Shown here: positions 25,704 through 34,407 of the stretch, one piece after another
Position numbering within the stretch: position 1 is the first letter of the stretch
Layout: the number at the start of each line of letters is the position of its first letter
Assembly (NCBI GenBank): GCA_009841005.1
Contig: VXMR01000130.1
Span: 1-54,192, forward strand
Length of the DNA stretch: 54,192 nucleotides
Direction of reading: 5' to 3'
From: Gemmatimonadales bacterium
Lineage (GTDB): Bacteria > Gemmatimonadota > Gemmatimonadetes > Palauibacterales > Palauibacteraceae
The notes under the pieces: model-generated
What the model was told of the DNA's origin: nothing
What the model saw: the letters and a program-made list of their open reading frames with translations, nothing else
Database searches by the model: none
Position numbers and translations under genes: made by a program

Positions 25704-26828
25704 TCACGCGGCCGGGGCGCTCCTCTGATTCAATCCCGCGGCGATGAACGTCCACTGCAGCGTCATCTGGTCGCGCACCGGCATGGGGACAAGCCCGTGT
25801 CCTGCCGCATCGGCGGAGACGGCGTCCGGCGCGCCCCCCACGGTAAGCTCGCTCCTCCAGCCGTCCAGCCGTCTCTTCCAGCGTTCGGCGGCCGGATCCG
25901 GCGGGCCCGGCCTTTCTCCCACGCCGGGGAGGATGAAGAGCGGCATCTCCGAGACGAGGGTCAGCGTGTCGTGGCCGAAGGAGCGCAGCGTTTCCATCGA
26001 ACTCGGCCAGAAGCGGGACGCCGTCGCCGAGTCGTCGAGGGCCTCGAAGTGCGCGGCCATGAGTTTCGAGTCGGGCCGCGAGGCGAACCCCCGCTCGAAG
26101 CGAAAAAAGCCCTTCTCTCCGTGACGCTCGACGTCGTGCAGCGAGTAGCCGAGAGCCTCTGCGCGCTGCCGGCATGAGGCCTTCAACGCTTCGCATCGAT
26201 CCTCCCAGGCGCGATCGATGAGGAAGAAGGGACCGGCGGCGAAGCCCATACCGTGCAGGGAGGCGTGCAGCGCGAACGGTCGATCGCAGGTCCGCCACCA
26301 GTCGTACGCCGCCCGATTCTCGGGCCGCGCTCCGGGATCGGCCTCGTCGCGCGGAAAACCGAACTCGATGTCGTCGCCCGGCAGTTCCCGCACCTTGCCC
26401 GCCAGGTATCGCCCGAGGTCGTACGCCTTCGCATCGGGATCCTGCCACGGGGCGTTGCGGATCGCGCCGTCGGGGTTGATGTGCGGGATGATCCACCACT
26501 GGTAACGGGTGAGCATTGAATCCTCCGCGTCGAGTCCCGCCAGATAGCCGGCGAGACGACGCAGGAGCCGCGGCCCCACCGGTTCGTCGGCGTGGCAGCC
26601 GCCGAGCAGACTCACGGCCTCGGGTCCCCGCCCGAAGCGGAACCCCACAACCGGCCGCCCCTCGCGCGACGACCCGAGCACGCGCCCGGAAGCCGCGGAA
26701 ATGTCCGGTGAAGCCATGATCCGGTCGAACCGTCCCGTCAGCGGGGTCTCGATGGATTCTCCTTGCCGGCCGGCTGATTCGGGTCGCGGTTCCCGGTCGC
26801 GCCGGGGTTGGGCGGTTTCCTCCGTCAC
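25704..26828 (-). CDS. M14 family zinc carboxypeptidase
   Basis: A 374-residue (as annotated) M14-type metallocarboxypeptidase. The zinc motif HxxE is in GGCHADEPVG, the substrate-binding NPDG follows in HINPDGAIRN, the third zinc ligand is in ALHASLHGMG, and the catalytic Glu is in SEMPLF. No signal peptide is evident, so it may act in the cytoplasm on peptides or peptidoglycan fragments. The start is uncertain: GTG 26828 is used here, ATG 26717 is possible, and an in-frame ATC at 26753 sits 5 bases after AAGGAG. It lies 52 bases before the metzincin lipoprotein gene on the same strand and is divergent from the HhH protein gene. Confidence 0.8.
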   Translation of the reverse strand: MTEETAQPRRDREPRPESAGRQGESIETPLTGRFDRIMASPDISAASGRVLGSSREGRPVVGFRFGRGPEAVSLLGGCHADEPVGPRLLRRLAGYLAGLDAEDSMLTRYQWWIIPHINPDGAIRNAPWQDPDAKAYDLGRYLAGKVRELPGDDIEFGFPRDEADPGARPENRAAYDWWRTCDRPFALHASLHGMGFAAGPFFLIDRAWEDRCEALKASCRQRAEALGYSLHDVERHGEKGFFRFERGFASRPDSKLMAAHFEALDDSATASRFWPSSMETLRSFGHDTLTLVSEMPLFILPGVGERPGPPDPAAERWKRRLDGWRSELTVGGAPDAVSADAAGHGLVPMPVRDQMTLQWTFIAAGLNQRSAPAA

Positions 26829-26836
26829 CCTATATT
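26808..26836 (+). promoter_or_regulatory. candidate sigma-70-type promoter for the HhH protein gene
   Basis: TTGGGC (26808-26813) and TATATT (26831-26836) are separated by exactly 17 bases, with ATG 26897 60 bases downstream. TATATT is one of the few AT-rich hexamers in this GC-rich window and lies in a short divergent gap, within the near-palindrome CCCTATATTGGG. Confidence 0.5.
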
Positions 26837-26896
26837 GGGTTCCCCTTCGCGTCACCTCGCGGCGGGACTACGCCGGAAACCGGAGTCCGCTCGAAG

Positions 26897-27487
26897 ATGA
26901 TGGACATCCTGACCCCGATCGTCGTGCTGGGGCTGCTGTTGGCCGCGTCGGCGGGTTTTGTCGTCGGCTCGTGGTTCCGTGGCCGACAGATGGCCGGGAG
27001 AGAGCTGACGCTCAAGCGTCAATTCGACAACCGCCTGTCCGCCATCGAACACGACGCACGGCAGATGCTCGAGCGTGCGCGGCTCGAATCCGAGGCGGCG
27101 CGCCGGAGGATCGAGGCCGAGCGGGACCGGCTGTACACCCGCCTCTCGAAGCTGGATCCCGAGGGGAGCCGGCGGGTCAACTCCGCGCGGCGCGCCCGCC
27201 TCCCCCGGGCACGAACGGTCCGCAAGCGCAATGCGCGCCCCGCAGCGGAACGGGCACGGGCGCGGGCGCGGGCATCGAGCGAGGGCGACGACCTGACGCG
27301 GATCAAGGGGATCGGCCCCGCCTTCGAGGCGCGGCTGAACGAAATGGGCTACCGAACGTACCTCGATCTGGCCCGCTGGACCTCCGAAGACCTCGACACT
27401 CTCGGCAGGGGGCTCGGAGCACGGATCCGACTCAAGGAGTGGTCCGAACGCGCGGCCGAACTCCACCGCCGGGAGTACGACGCCTAG
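26897..27487 (+). CDS. membrane-anchored coiled-coil protein with C-terminal helix-hairpin-helix domain
   Basis: A 196-residue protein. Residues 4-26 form one N-terminal membrane span. A long charged helix (about 28-100, rich in Arg, Glu and Ala, probably coiled coil) and a very basic stretch (RRARLPRARTVRKR) follow. The C-terminus (about 133-190) is a helix-hairpin-helix-like domain starting DDLTRIKGIGPAFEARL, the pattern of non-sequence-specific DNA-binding HhH domains. The topology recalls membrane-tethered nuclease partners such as RmuC, but no nuclease motif is visible. It ends 5 bases from the stop of addA, which is convergent. A role in DNA or nucleoid handling at the membrane is inference. 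Confidence 0.7.
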   Translation: MMDILTPIVVLGLLLAASAGFVVGSWFRGRQMAGRELTLKRQFDNRLSAIEHDARQMLERARLESEAARRRIEAERDRLYTRLSKLDPEGSRRVNSARRARLPRARTVRKRNARPAAERARARARASSEGDDLTRIKGIGPAFEARLNEMGYRTYLDLARWTSEDLDTLGRGLGARIRLKEWSERAAELHRREYDA

Positions 27488-27492
27488 CGTTC

Positions 27493-30400
27493 CTACAGCG
27501 CAAGCACGACCCCTCGGGCCGGTTCTCCTCTGGCCCCCTCAATGGCCTCGACGTAGCAGGCGACCTGTGCCTCGTACTCGGTGCGCCGCCGGGCGGGCCG
27601 CCGATCCGTCTTGTAGTCGACGACGGTCCAGCGCGGGCCGGAACCGGTGACCTCGCGGAAGGCGAGATCCGCGACCCCTTCGACAATGGCCGCACCCTGA
27701 TCGCCGTCCCCCTCCCCGTCCGGTGCCGCGGTGTGTGCGACGTGGAAGACCGGGACCTCGCGATGGACCGCGCCGGGCCGGGAGCCCAGGGCGGCCCGCG
27801 CCCGGTCGAGCACTTCGTGTTCCAGCGCGCGCGTCGCGAGAGCCGCCGCCGCGACAACTTCGGTCTCGGGACTTCCCAGCGTCCGACCCAGCGTCCCGGC
27901 CAGTCCTTCGACCGCAGCGGAGTCGGCGTCGAGGGGAACCTCGGCGAGGATGCGATGGACGAGATCGCCGAACCGCTCGCCTCCGGAGCGCCCCGCCCCG
28001 TCCGGTCCCTCGGTTTCCGGCCGGGGCACGTCGACCCACGCGATACGGGTGTCGGAGCGGGGCTCCTCGCCGGTTTCAGGGGCTTCGGCGGCGCGGCGCG
28101 CGATCGCTCCCGCCGTGGCAACCGACATCGTCCGGCGCCCGCCCGCCGCCAGTCTCGCCGCGCGAGCCGCCTGCCATTCCCGGTGCGCGCCGCGCCCCGC
28201 CTCGACGTCCAGGGAGGGTTGCTCCTCTCTCTCGACCTCGAGCAATCGGCGCTGGCGATCGCCCGCGCGTGGATCCACCTCGAGATCGAGCGCGGCGGGA
28301 TCCCACCACACGATCTCCGTTCCCGCTTCAGCGGCATGCAGCCCCGGCGCGACCGAATCCGGCGGTGTGGGGCGCTGACCGCCCTTCCCATCCGGACGAT
28401 CGAGAACCGACTCATCGCCGAAGGCCGGAGCTCCCAGGCTCTCGGCAGAGGACGGCCGTCGGCGTGCACCGTGGGGCGGGTACACCGCCGGATTCAGCGA
28501 CTCGAGCCACCACTCACCATCTTCCCCGGAGACGCCCCCGCGGCCGTCGCGGCCGTCTCCGAGGGCCGGCACGACGAGCAGGTCGCGTGCCCGCGTGGCC
28601 GCCACGTACGCGAGCCGATCGGCTTCGGCCATCTCCCGGCGCCGCTCGACCTCGGCGTTATCCAGAATGTCACGGGGGGTCGCGCCACAGAGGCGCTGAG
28701 CCCAGAGACGCCGGGCGGCGTCCATGTGGCGCGATGGCGGCTCGTGCGCCGCGGCGCAGGTCATGTCCGCCAGGATGACGACCGGGAACTCGAGGCCCTT
28801 CGCCTTGTGTACCGTCATCATCCTCACGCCTTCGGTCCCCTCCTCCACGATCGGCGCCTCCTCGGACTGCCCACGTTCGGCTTCATCTTCGAGCCGGTCG
28901 AGAAACGCCCGGAAGGATGCGCTGCCCCCGCGCTCGAACGCGCGCGCCCGGTCGACGAGCCGGAGCACGTTGGCCAGCGCCTGTTCTCCCGTGGGCCAGA
29001 TCGCGATACCCGCGTGGGCGCGCGCGGCCGAGAGCAGGCGTCGGACGGTCTCCGGAATCGGACGCCGGTTCCGATGCCGGTGGAGGTCGCCGAGGAGCCC
29101 GAGAACCGCCGCCACGTCCCGCAGTTCAGGCTTCAGAGCCGTTCCGTCCTCCGTGCGGCCGTTTCCGCCGCCCGGCTCCCACCCGGCGAGCGGATGCAGC
29201 GGACCCACATCGACGCCGAACTCGAACAGCGCGCGATCGCCGAGCGAGAAGAGCGGACCCCGGAGGGCGGCGTAGACCGCCAGTCGATCGTCGGGCCACT
29301 CGATGGCCGTGAGCGCGTTGCGGACGGCAAGCACCTCCTCCCGATCGTGGTATGAGCGGCCGCCGACCAGCACATGCGGAATGGCGCGGGCCTCGAGCGC
29401 ACGCACGTAGGGGCGCGTCACGTCCTCCCCCCACTTCTGAAAGCGACGGAAGAGGAGGCAGATGTGGCGGGCCTGGACCGGGACCGGATCTTCCGGACGC
29501 TCCCGTTCCGTCACGACCCACCCCGACTCGTGGACCAGCCAGCGCACCATCTCCCCGACCGCGACGGGCAGAGATCCCTCGATATCGACTCCCCGGACCT
29601 TTCCGAAGCGTCCGTACGGTGCCGGAACCGGAAGGGCGATGATTGCAGGTTGGCTCCCGGTGTCCGCGCGGAAGGGCGCGAGCGGCACGTAGGCCGCCTG
29701 GCTGCCGTCCTCGCTCGCCTTCATGCGCGTCGCGAACGCCCCGTTTACGGCGGCCTGCAAGCGCGGCTGCGACCGGAAGCTCGTGGACAGGTGCAGCACC
29801 CGCGCATCCGCCTCCGCCAGGCGGCGTTTCGTCTTCTCGTACAGCATCACGTCGGCCCGACGAAAGCGGTAGATCGACTGCTTCGGATCGCCGACCACGA
29901 AGAGCTTGCCGCGGGCGGGCACGATGCGTCCCGGGCGCGTCTCGTCCGGGTCCTCGCCGCAGAGGAGAAGGAGGATCTCGACCTGCAGCGGGTCGGTGTC
30001 CTGGAACTCGTCGACGAAGAACCGCGTGAAGCGCTTTCGGTAGTGCCTCCGGATCTCCTCGTTGTCGCGGAGAAGGCCCCGCGCCCGGATCAGGAGGTCC
30101 ACGAAGTCGAGGCATCCATCGCGCCGCTTGGCCCGCTCGTATCGCTCCGTCACGGGCCAGAGTTCGTCCCGGAGGTGCGCCGCCAGGCCCGCATCCGCCG
30201 TCTGCAGGATCTCCTCGACTTCCGCCCGAACCGCGTCGCGGCGCGCGACGACGTCCGCCTTCGCGAGGCCGCCGCCGAAATCCCGCGAGCGGAAGCCGCG
30301 CCAGAACCAGCCGCGCCAGCGCGCGCGCACGAAGGGCCGCAGCCAGGCCTCCAGGTAGTCATGGTCGCGTCCGCGCGTCTTCTCCCTCAGTTCGATTTCG

Positions 30401-31128
30401 CGCACGCCGCGTTCGATGTGGCGCAGATTCTGCGTGAGATAGTCTTCCGGACGAGAGGCCCGCGGGGCGAAGGCGGCAAGCTCCCGCAGGAGGTCGAGCG
30501 CGCGGTCGAGTTCGGCCTCCCGGTCCCACTCGGGTCTGGACCACGGCGCGTCGAAGTCGCGCTGGTCCACGAGACTGCCGGCCGCCGCCCGCAGGGCCGC
30601 GCGCGGACCGCCCGAATTCCGCGGATAGTGACGGCGCAACGCCCTCCTCACGCCGGGACCGGGGTCTGCCAGGGCGCCCTCGAACCAGCTCTCGAAGGCG
30701 CGATCGAGGAGACGCCCGGCTTCGTCCTCGGCGGCGACCCGGAACGCCGGGTCGACGCCGGCCTCGATCGGCCGCTCCCGCAGCACGTCGGCACAGAAGC
30801 CGTGGATCGTGCCGATGTGAGCGAGTTCCAGGTGGCCCAGCGCACGCGAGAGACGCTCACGAACTTCCCTGTTCTCCTCGGCCACCCGGGCCTCCCCGAT
30901 GGCCGCCCGCAGCCGGAGCTTCATTTCGCCGGCCGCCTTCTCGGTGAAGGTGACGGCAACGATGTCCTCCAGCGTGCCCAGACCGTGTTTCAGCACCTCG
31001 ACGATCCGGCCCGTGAGCGCGGTCGTCTTCCCCGTGCCCGCCGCCGCTTCGACGAAGAGCGTGTCCCCGAGGTCGTTCAGGATCGCGTCGCGGGCCTCCT
31101 GGTCGGCGAGGCGGGCGGGCGGGGTCAC
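27493..31128 (-). CDS. addA: AddA-type helicase/nuclease
   Basis: A 1211-residue UvrD-like SF1 helicase with a C-terminal RecB-type nuclease, the double-strand-break resection subunit that prepares ends for RecA. Visible in order are Walker A AAAGTGKT (28-35), VTFTEKAAGEM, HGFCADVL, VDEFQDTD (motif II), VGDPKQSIYRFRRAD (motif III), TVHKAKGLEFPVV (motif V) and YVAATRARDLL (motif VI). The nuclease motifs are EGVADLAF, DYKTD and QVACY. All catalytic residues expected of the nuclease are present. GTG 31128 overlaps the addB stop by 4 bases (GTGA) with GGGAG upstream. It is slightly shorter than many AddA proteins. Confidence 0.9.
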   Translation of the reverse strand: MTPPARLADQEARDAILNDLGDTLFVEAAAGTGKTTALTGRIVEVLKHGLGTLEDIVAVTFTEKAAGEMKLRLRAAIGEARVAEENREVRERLSRALGHLELAHIGTIHGFCADVLRERPIEAGVDPAFRVAAEDEAGRLLDRAFESWFEGALADPGPGVRRALRRHYPRNSGGPRAALRAAAGSLVDQRDFDAPWSRPEWDREAELDRALDLLRELAAFAPRASRPEDYLTQNLRHIERGVREIELREKTRGRDHDYLEAWLRPFVRARWRGWFWRGFRSRDFGGGLAKADVVARRDAVRAEVEEILQTADAGLAAHLRDELWPVTERYERAKRRDGCLDFVDLLIRARGLLRDNEEIRRHYRKRFTRFFVDEFQDTDPLQVEILLLLCGEDPDETRPGRIVPARGKLFVVGDPKQSIYRFRRADVMLYEKTKRRLAEADARVLHLSTSFRSQPRLQAAVNGAFATRMKASEDGSQAAYVPLAPFRADTGSQPAIIALPVPAPYGRFGKVRGVDIEGSLPVAVGEMVRWLVHESGWVVTERERPEDPVPVQARHICLLFRRFQKWGEDVTRPYVRALEARAIPHVLVGGRSYHDREEVLAVRNALTAIEWPDDRLAVYAALRGPLFSLGDRALFEFGVDVGPLHPLAGWEPGGGNGRTEDGTALKPELRDVAAVLGLLGDLHRHRNRRPIPETVRRLLSAARAHAGIAIWPTGEQALANVLRLVDRARAFERGGSASFRAFLDRLEDEAERGQSEEAPIVEEGTEGVRMMTVHKAKGLEFPVVILADMTCAAAHEPPSRHMDAARRLWAQRLCGATPRDILDNAEVERRREMAEADRLAYVAATRARDLLVVPALGDGRDGRGGVSGEDGEWWLESLNPAVYPPHGARRRPSSAESLGAPAFGDESVLDRPDGKGGQRPTPPDSVAPGLHAAEAGTEIVWWDPAALDLEVDPRAGDRQRRLLEVEREEQPSLDVEAGRGAHREWQAARAARLAAGGRRTMSVATAGAIARRAAEAPETGEEPRSDTRIAWVDVPRPETEGPDGAGRSGGERFGDLVHRILAEVPLDADSAAVEGLAGTLGRTLGSPETEVVAAAALATRALEHEVLDRARAALGSRPGAVHREVPVFHVAHTAAPDGEGDGDQGAAIVEGVADLAFREVTGSGPRWTVVDYKTDRRPARRRTEYEAQVACYVEAIEGARGEPARGVVLAL

Positions 31129-34100
31129 GGGTACTCCCTCAGACGCCGCAGATGGACGGGCGGGGGTTTGCTCCGGGTGCGAAGCTCCTCGTCGGGTCCG
31201 CAGACCTGCCGGTAGTCGCACCAGCGGCAGGCATCCTCCCGCGGAAGCGCCGGAAAACTCCCGGCCTCGAAGGCCCCGCTCACGATCTCGCTCAGGATCC
31301 CCGCCGCTTCGAGCGCCCGGTCGTCGAGCGGCACGACGTGGTCCCGGAATTCGCCGTCCGCCGTGCAGTAGTAGAGCCGGCCCGATTCCACGCGCTGGTC
31401 CGGAAAGAGCGACTGTGCGGCGAGCGCGTAGAGGACCGGCTGCAGGAGTTCGCCGCCCTGGATCGTGGCGCCCGCCTTTGCCCGGTAACGGCCCGTCTTG
31501 TGGTCCGTGACTCGCAGGACCCCGGCCGGGGTCCGTTCGATCAGGTCGATGGCGCCGCGGAGCTTCAGTCCGACGGCCAGGTCGACGGGCTCCCCCACGG
31601 AGTGCGCGTCGCGGTTCGGGTCCTGCGGGAGCCCGAAGGAGAGTTCGAAGCGCCACGGCTCGAACGGCGACTTGCTGTCGATCTCGTGCCGCAGCCACTC
31701 CCGCAGGTCCTGTCGGATCGCTTCAATGCCGTCGTCCCAGACCCGGTCGATCGCGGGCACGAGGCGATCGCGGAAGTCCCCCGCCACCTTCTCGAGCACG
31801 TCCTCGAGGAGTTCGGATACCCGCGCGTCGTTCTCCGGCCCCACCGGAAGGAGGGGCCGCTCCTTCGTGCTTTCGGCCTGGAGCCGGGTCAGGAGTTCGA
31901 ACTGCACCTGGTGCACGAGCGAACCGCGCTGCAGCGGATCGAGCGCCTCGATCCCGGCCGGTTCCTCGCGCGGGCGCAGACCCTGGATCGCCTGGAGATA
32001 GAAGCGGTACGGACAGGCCGCGAAGTGCTGGAGCGCCGTCGCCGAGTAAGGACGTGCGTCGGGCGACCGCCCCGCCAGCACTTCCGCCGCACGCTCTGAG
32101 AGTTGAATGAGTCCGTCCGCCCACGTCCATCGCGGCACCTCCCATCGGTAGGCGCGGAAGCGGAGGGCGCGCGCGAGGTGGGGGTTCGAGTGGAGGAGAT
32201 GACCGGCGGCCTTCACCGCGCGTTCCCCGCGGAGATCGTGCCCGTCGAGTTCGTCGAGCACGGCGAGGTCGTATTCGGCTTCATCGATCGCCTGCGCGCG
32301 GGACTTGGGCGCCGGCCATCCGATCCGGGCATCGGAGACCTCCTCCGCCCGCTGTGCGAGGACCTCGAAGCCGGGCAGCCGCCCCTCCGCGGCGCGAATC
32401 GCCTCGAGCGCGTAGAAGGAGGGGACGCGGGGCCGGGTCTTCATGGCGTCGATGCGCGGATAGGAGAGGACGACCTGCTTCCGCGCCGCCCCGACGGCGA
32501 GCCTGAAGGCGAGCCGCTCATGCTGAACGCGGTCGCGGTTCGTCAGGAGACGGCCGGGAGCCAGCCGGCGCCGCACCTCGTCAAGGAGGATCGGATCTTC
32601 CCCGATCTTGGGAGGAAACACGCGTTCGGCCATGCCGGGGACGAACACGACATCGAAGGCGAGCCCCCGAGCCGCATCGATCGACCCGATGAACACGCGG
32701 CCGTAACGGTTCGCAGGCGGCGGCTCGGGAGCCTGCAGGAGTCGGGGCGTGAGAACGCGCACGACTTCGTCCAGCTTCACCGGACCCAGAGGCCCCATCG
32801 GCGCGAGGTCGGACAAGGCGGCGAGCACGTTGCCGGGCCGCCGAAGCGAGCGGGCGGCGAGCGGGACCAGCGCGGCCAGCCAGCTCTCCCAGCGGGCCTC
32901 CGCGGGCAGTTCGGACAGTTCCGACAGCAGCGGCAAGGCGTACTCCCGGAGCGAAGCGAGATTGGCGCGCGTCCCGTCGATCCATGCGAGGCGCGGGTTC
33001 TCGGCGTCCTCCGTTTCCAGCGCGGCGCGCTTGAATTCGAGTTCCGCGGCGAGCCCATCGAGTCGCCGCTCCCATCGATCCAGGCCACCGACAACGGCCG
33101 CGTCGACGAGCAGCCGCTCCCAGCGCCGCGGCACCCGCTCCGCGTCCTCTCCCTCGTTCGGCACCTCCCCGATCGAGACATACTCCGAGAAGCGAATCGC
33201 CGAGTAGTCCTCGGCCCGGCAACGGAGAAGGGCGAGAAAGGCCCGGCCCGCCGGATCCGGACGCCGCACGCCGCGCGCGAACCAGGGCCGGATTCCCGCC
33301 CGATTGAGAGCCTCCTCCAGGTACGGTCGATAGTCCTCGGGCTGCCGGAGAAGGATCGCGCACCGGTCGAAGGGCGTACCGGCCTCGGCGAGCGCGATGA
33401 GTCTCCGGGCGATCTCCACGGCTTCCCGGCCCTCGCCGGGAGCCGAGAACACGGTGACCGCATCGTCCACGGCGGATTCGGCCGGCGCCGAGCCGAAGAG
33501 GTGCCCGTGAAGGCGCCCGACCGCCCCGGTGGCGGTCCCATCGATCCCGGGCGGATCGGAACGGCGCGCGCCCGCTTCTTCCAGGGCCCGCAGCGTGCGG
33601 TCATCCCCCTCCGGGACGGTCGCCAGCAACTCGCGGCCCCGCGCGATGAGGGCCGCGACGAACCGCTCCTCCAGTTCGGTCCAGATCCGGGCGTCGAGAA
33701 TCATGAAACGGTCGTCTTCGACCCTGTTCCGGGATTCCGGATCGCGCAGCGCGGACAGCGCGGCCTCGAACACGCCGGCCCGATCCGCGAGTCCCGCCGC
33801 CCGCCACTCCGCCTCGACCGCTTCGAAGAAGACGGCGAGGTCCGCGTCGACGGGGGCGAGCTCGGACGGCGTGACGCCCGCCATGCGGAGGGCGTCCAGG
33901 GCCCGGCCCATGGCGCGAACGAAGCCGGGCGTGTCCGACACCCCCGCCAACCGCCCCAGTTTCCGCCGACCGAGCCCCGCCAGCGCGCGCGCGACGATGG
34001 CGTCGCGAGCCACCGAATCTCCGATCGCCCTCCCATCGGAAGCGAGTCGCGAGAGCGCGACGTCGCGGGCCAGGAGGTGCAGCGTCGTGCGGCGCCAGCC

Positions 34101-34277
34101 CATCGCGGCCCCCGCCGTCAGGACCCCGCGCAGGAGCAGTTCGTGAGGCCCCGACAGCGTCTCGCCGATGATCGTCACGCCCGCCGTGGAGGGTTGCCCT
34201 CCGAGCCATGACCGCGCGGCGTCGAAGCGCACGGCGGCGGTCGGGGAGACGATGAAGCGGGCAGAAGAAGCGGGCAT
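31125..34277 (-). CDS. addB: AddB-type helicase-like/nuclease subunit
   Basis: A 1050-residue partner of AddA. The N-terminal half is an inactivated helicase fold, with no Walker A motif visible near the N-terminus. The C-terminal RecB-type nuclease shows GSLVHQVQFELL, GAIDLIERT, TDHKTG and LLQPVLYALA. Four cysteines fit the AddB iron-sulfur cluster: one in FAACPYRFY (near 755) and three in CRWCDYRQVC (near 1015-1025). The first helicase motifs are absent in most AddB proteins too. ATG 34277 is used; the open frame starts two codons earlier at GTG 34283. It is divergent from the amidohydrolase gene across 130 bases. Confidence 0.88.
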   Translation of the reverse strand: MPASSARFIVSPTAAVRFDAARSWLGGQPSTAGVTIIGETLSGPHELLLRGVLTAGAAMGWRRTTLHLLARDVALSRLASDGRAIGDSVARDAIVARALAGLGRRKLGRLAGVSDTPGFVRAMGRALDALRMAGVTPSELAPVDADLAVFFEAVEAEWRAAGLADRAGVFEAALSALRDPESRNRVEDDRFMILDARIWTELEERFVAALIARGRELLATVPEGDDRTLRALEEAGARRSDPPGIDGTATGAVGRLHGHLFGSAPAESAVDDAVTVFSAPGEGREAVEIARRLIALAEAGTPFDRCAILLRQPEDYRPYLEEALNRAGIRPWFARGVRRPDPAGRAFLALLRCRAEDYSAIRFSEYVSIGEVPNEGEDAERVPRRWERLLVDAAVVGGLDRWERRLDGLAAELEFKRAALETEDAENPRLAWIDGTRANLASLREYALPLLSELSELPAEARWESWLAALVPLAARSLRRPGNVLAALSDLAPMGPLGPVKLDEVVRVLTPRLLQAPEPPPANRYGRVFIGSIDAARGLAFDVVFVPGMAERVFPPKIGEDPILLDEVRRRLAPGRLLTNRDRVQHERLAFRLAVGAARKQVVLSYPRIDAMKTRPRVPSFYALEAIRAAEGRLPGFEVLAQRAEEVSDARIGWPAPKSRAQAIDEAEYDLAVLDELDGHDLRGERAVKAAGHLLHSNPHLARALRFRAYRWEVPRWTWADGLIQLSERAAEVLAGRSPDARPYSATALQHFAACPYRFYLQAIQGLRPREEPAGIEALDPLQRGSLVHQVQFELLTRLQAESTKERPLLPVGPENDARVSELLEDVLEKVAGDFRDRLVPAIDRVWDDGIEAIRQDLREWLRHEIDSKSPFEPWRFELSFGLPQDPNRDAHSVGEPVDLAVGLKLRGAIDLIERTPAGVLRVTDHKTGRYRAKAGATIQGGELLQPVLYALAAQSLFPDQRVESGRLYYCTADGEFRDHVVPLDDRALEAAGILSEIVSGAFEAGSFPALPREDACRWCDYRQVCGPDEELRTRSKPPPVHLRRLREYP

Positions 34278-34407
34278 GGACACAACCTATCGCCGCGAAC
34301 GCAACGCGCTATCAACTCCGCATGATGGGCGCGCTGCTTGACGCCGCCGAGGGTCACGGACGATCCTCAGAAATGACGCTCTTGCGCTTCATCTCCGCGT
34401 AGCACCC

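Noticed and set aside
29374-31215. 613-codon plus-strand open frame
   Set aside because: Antisense to addA, which shows all helicase motifs.
32103-34211. 702-codon plus-strand open frame
   Set aside because: Antisense to addB; no domain or start signal seen.
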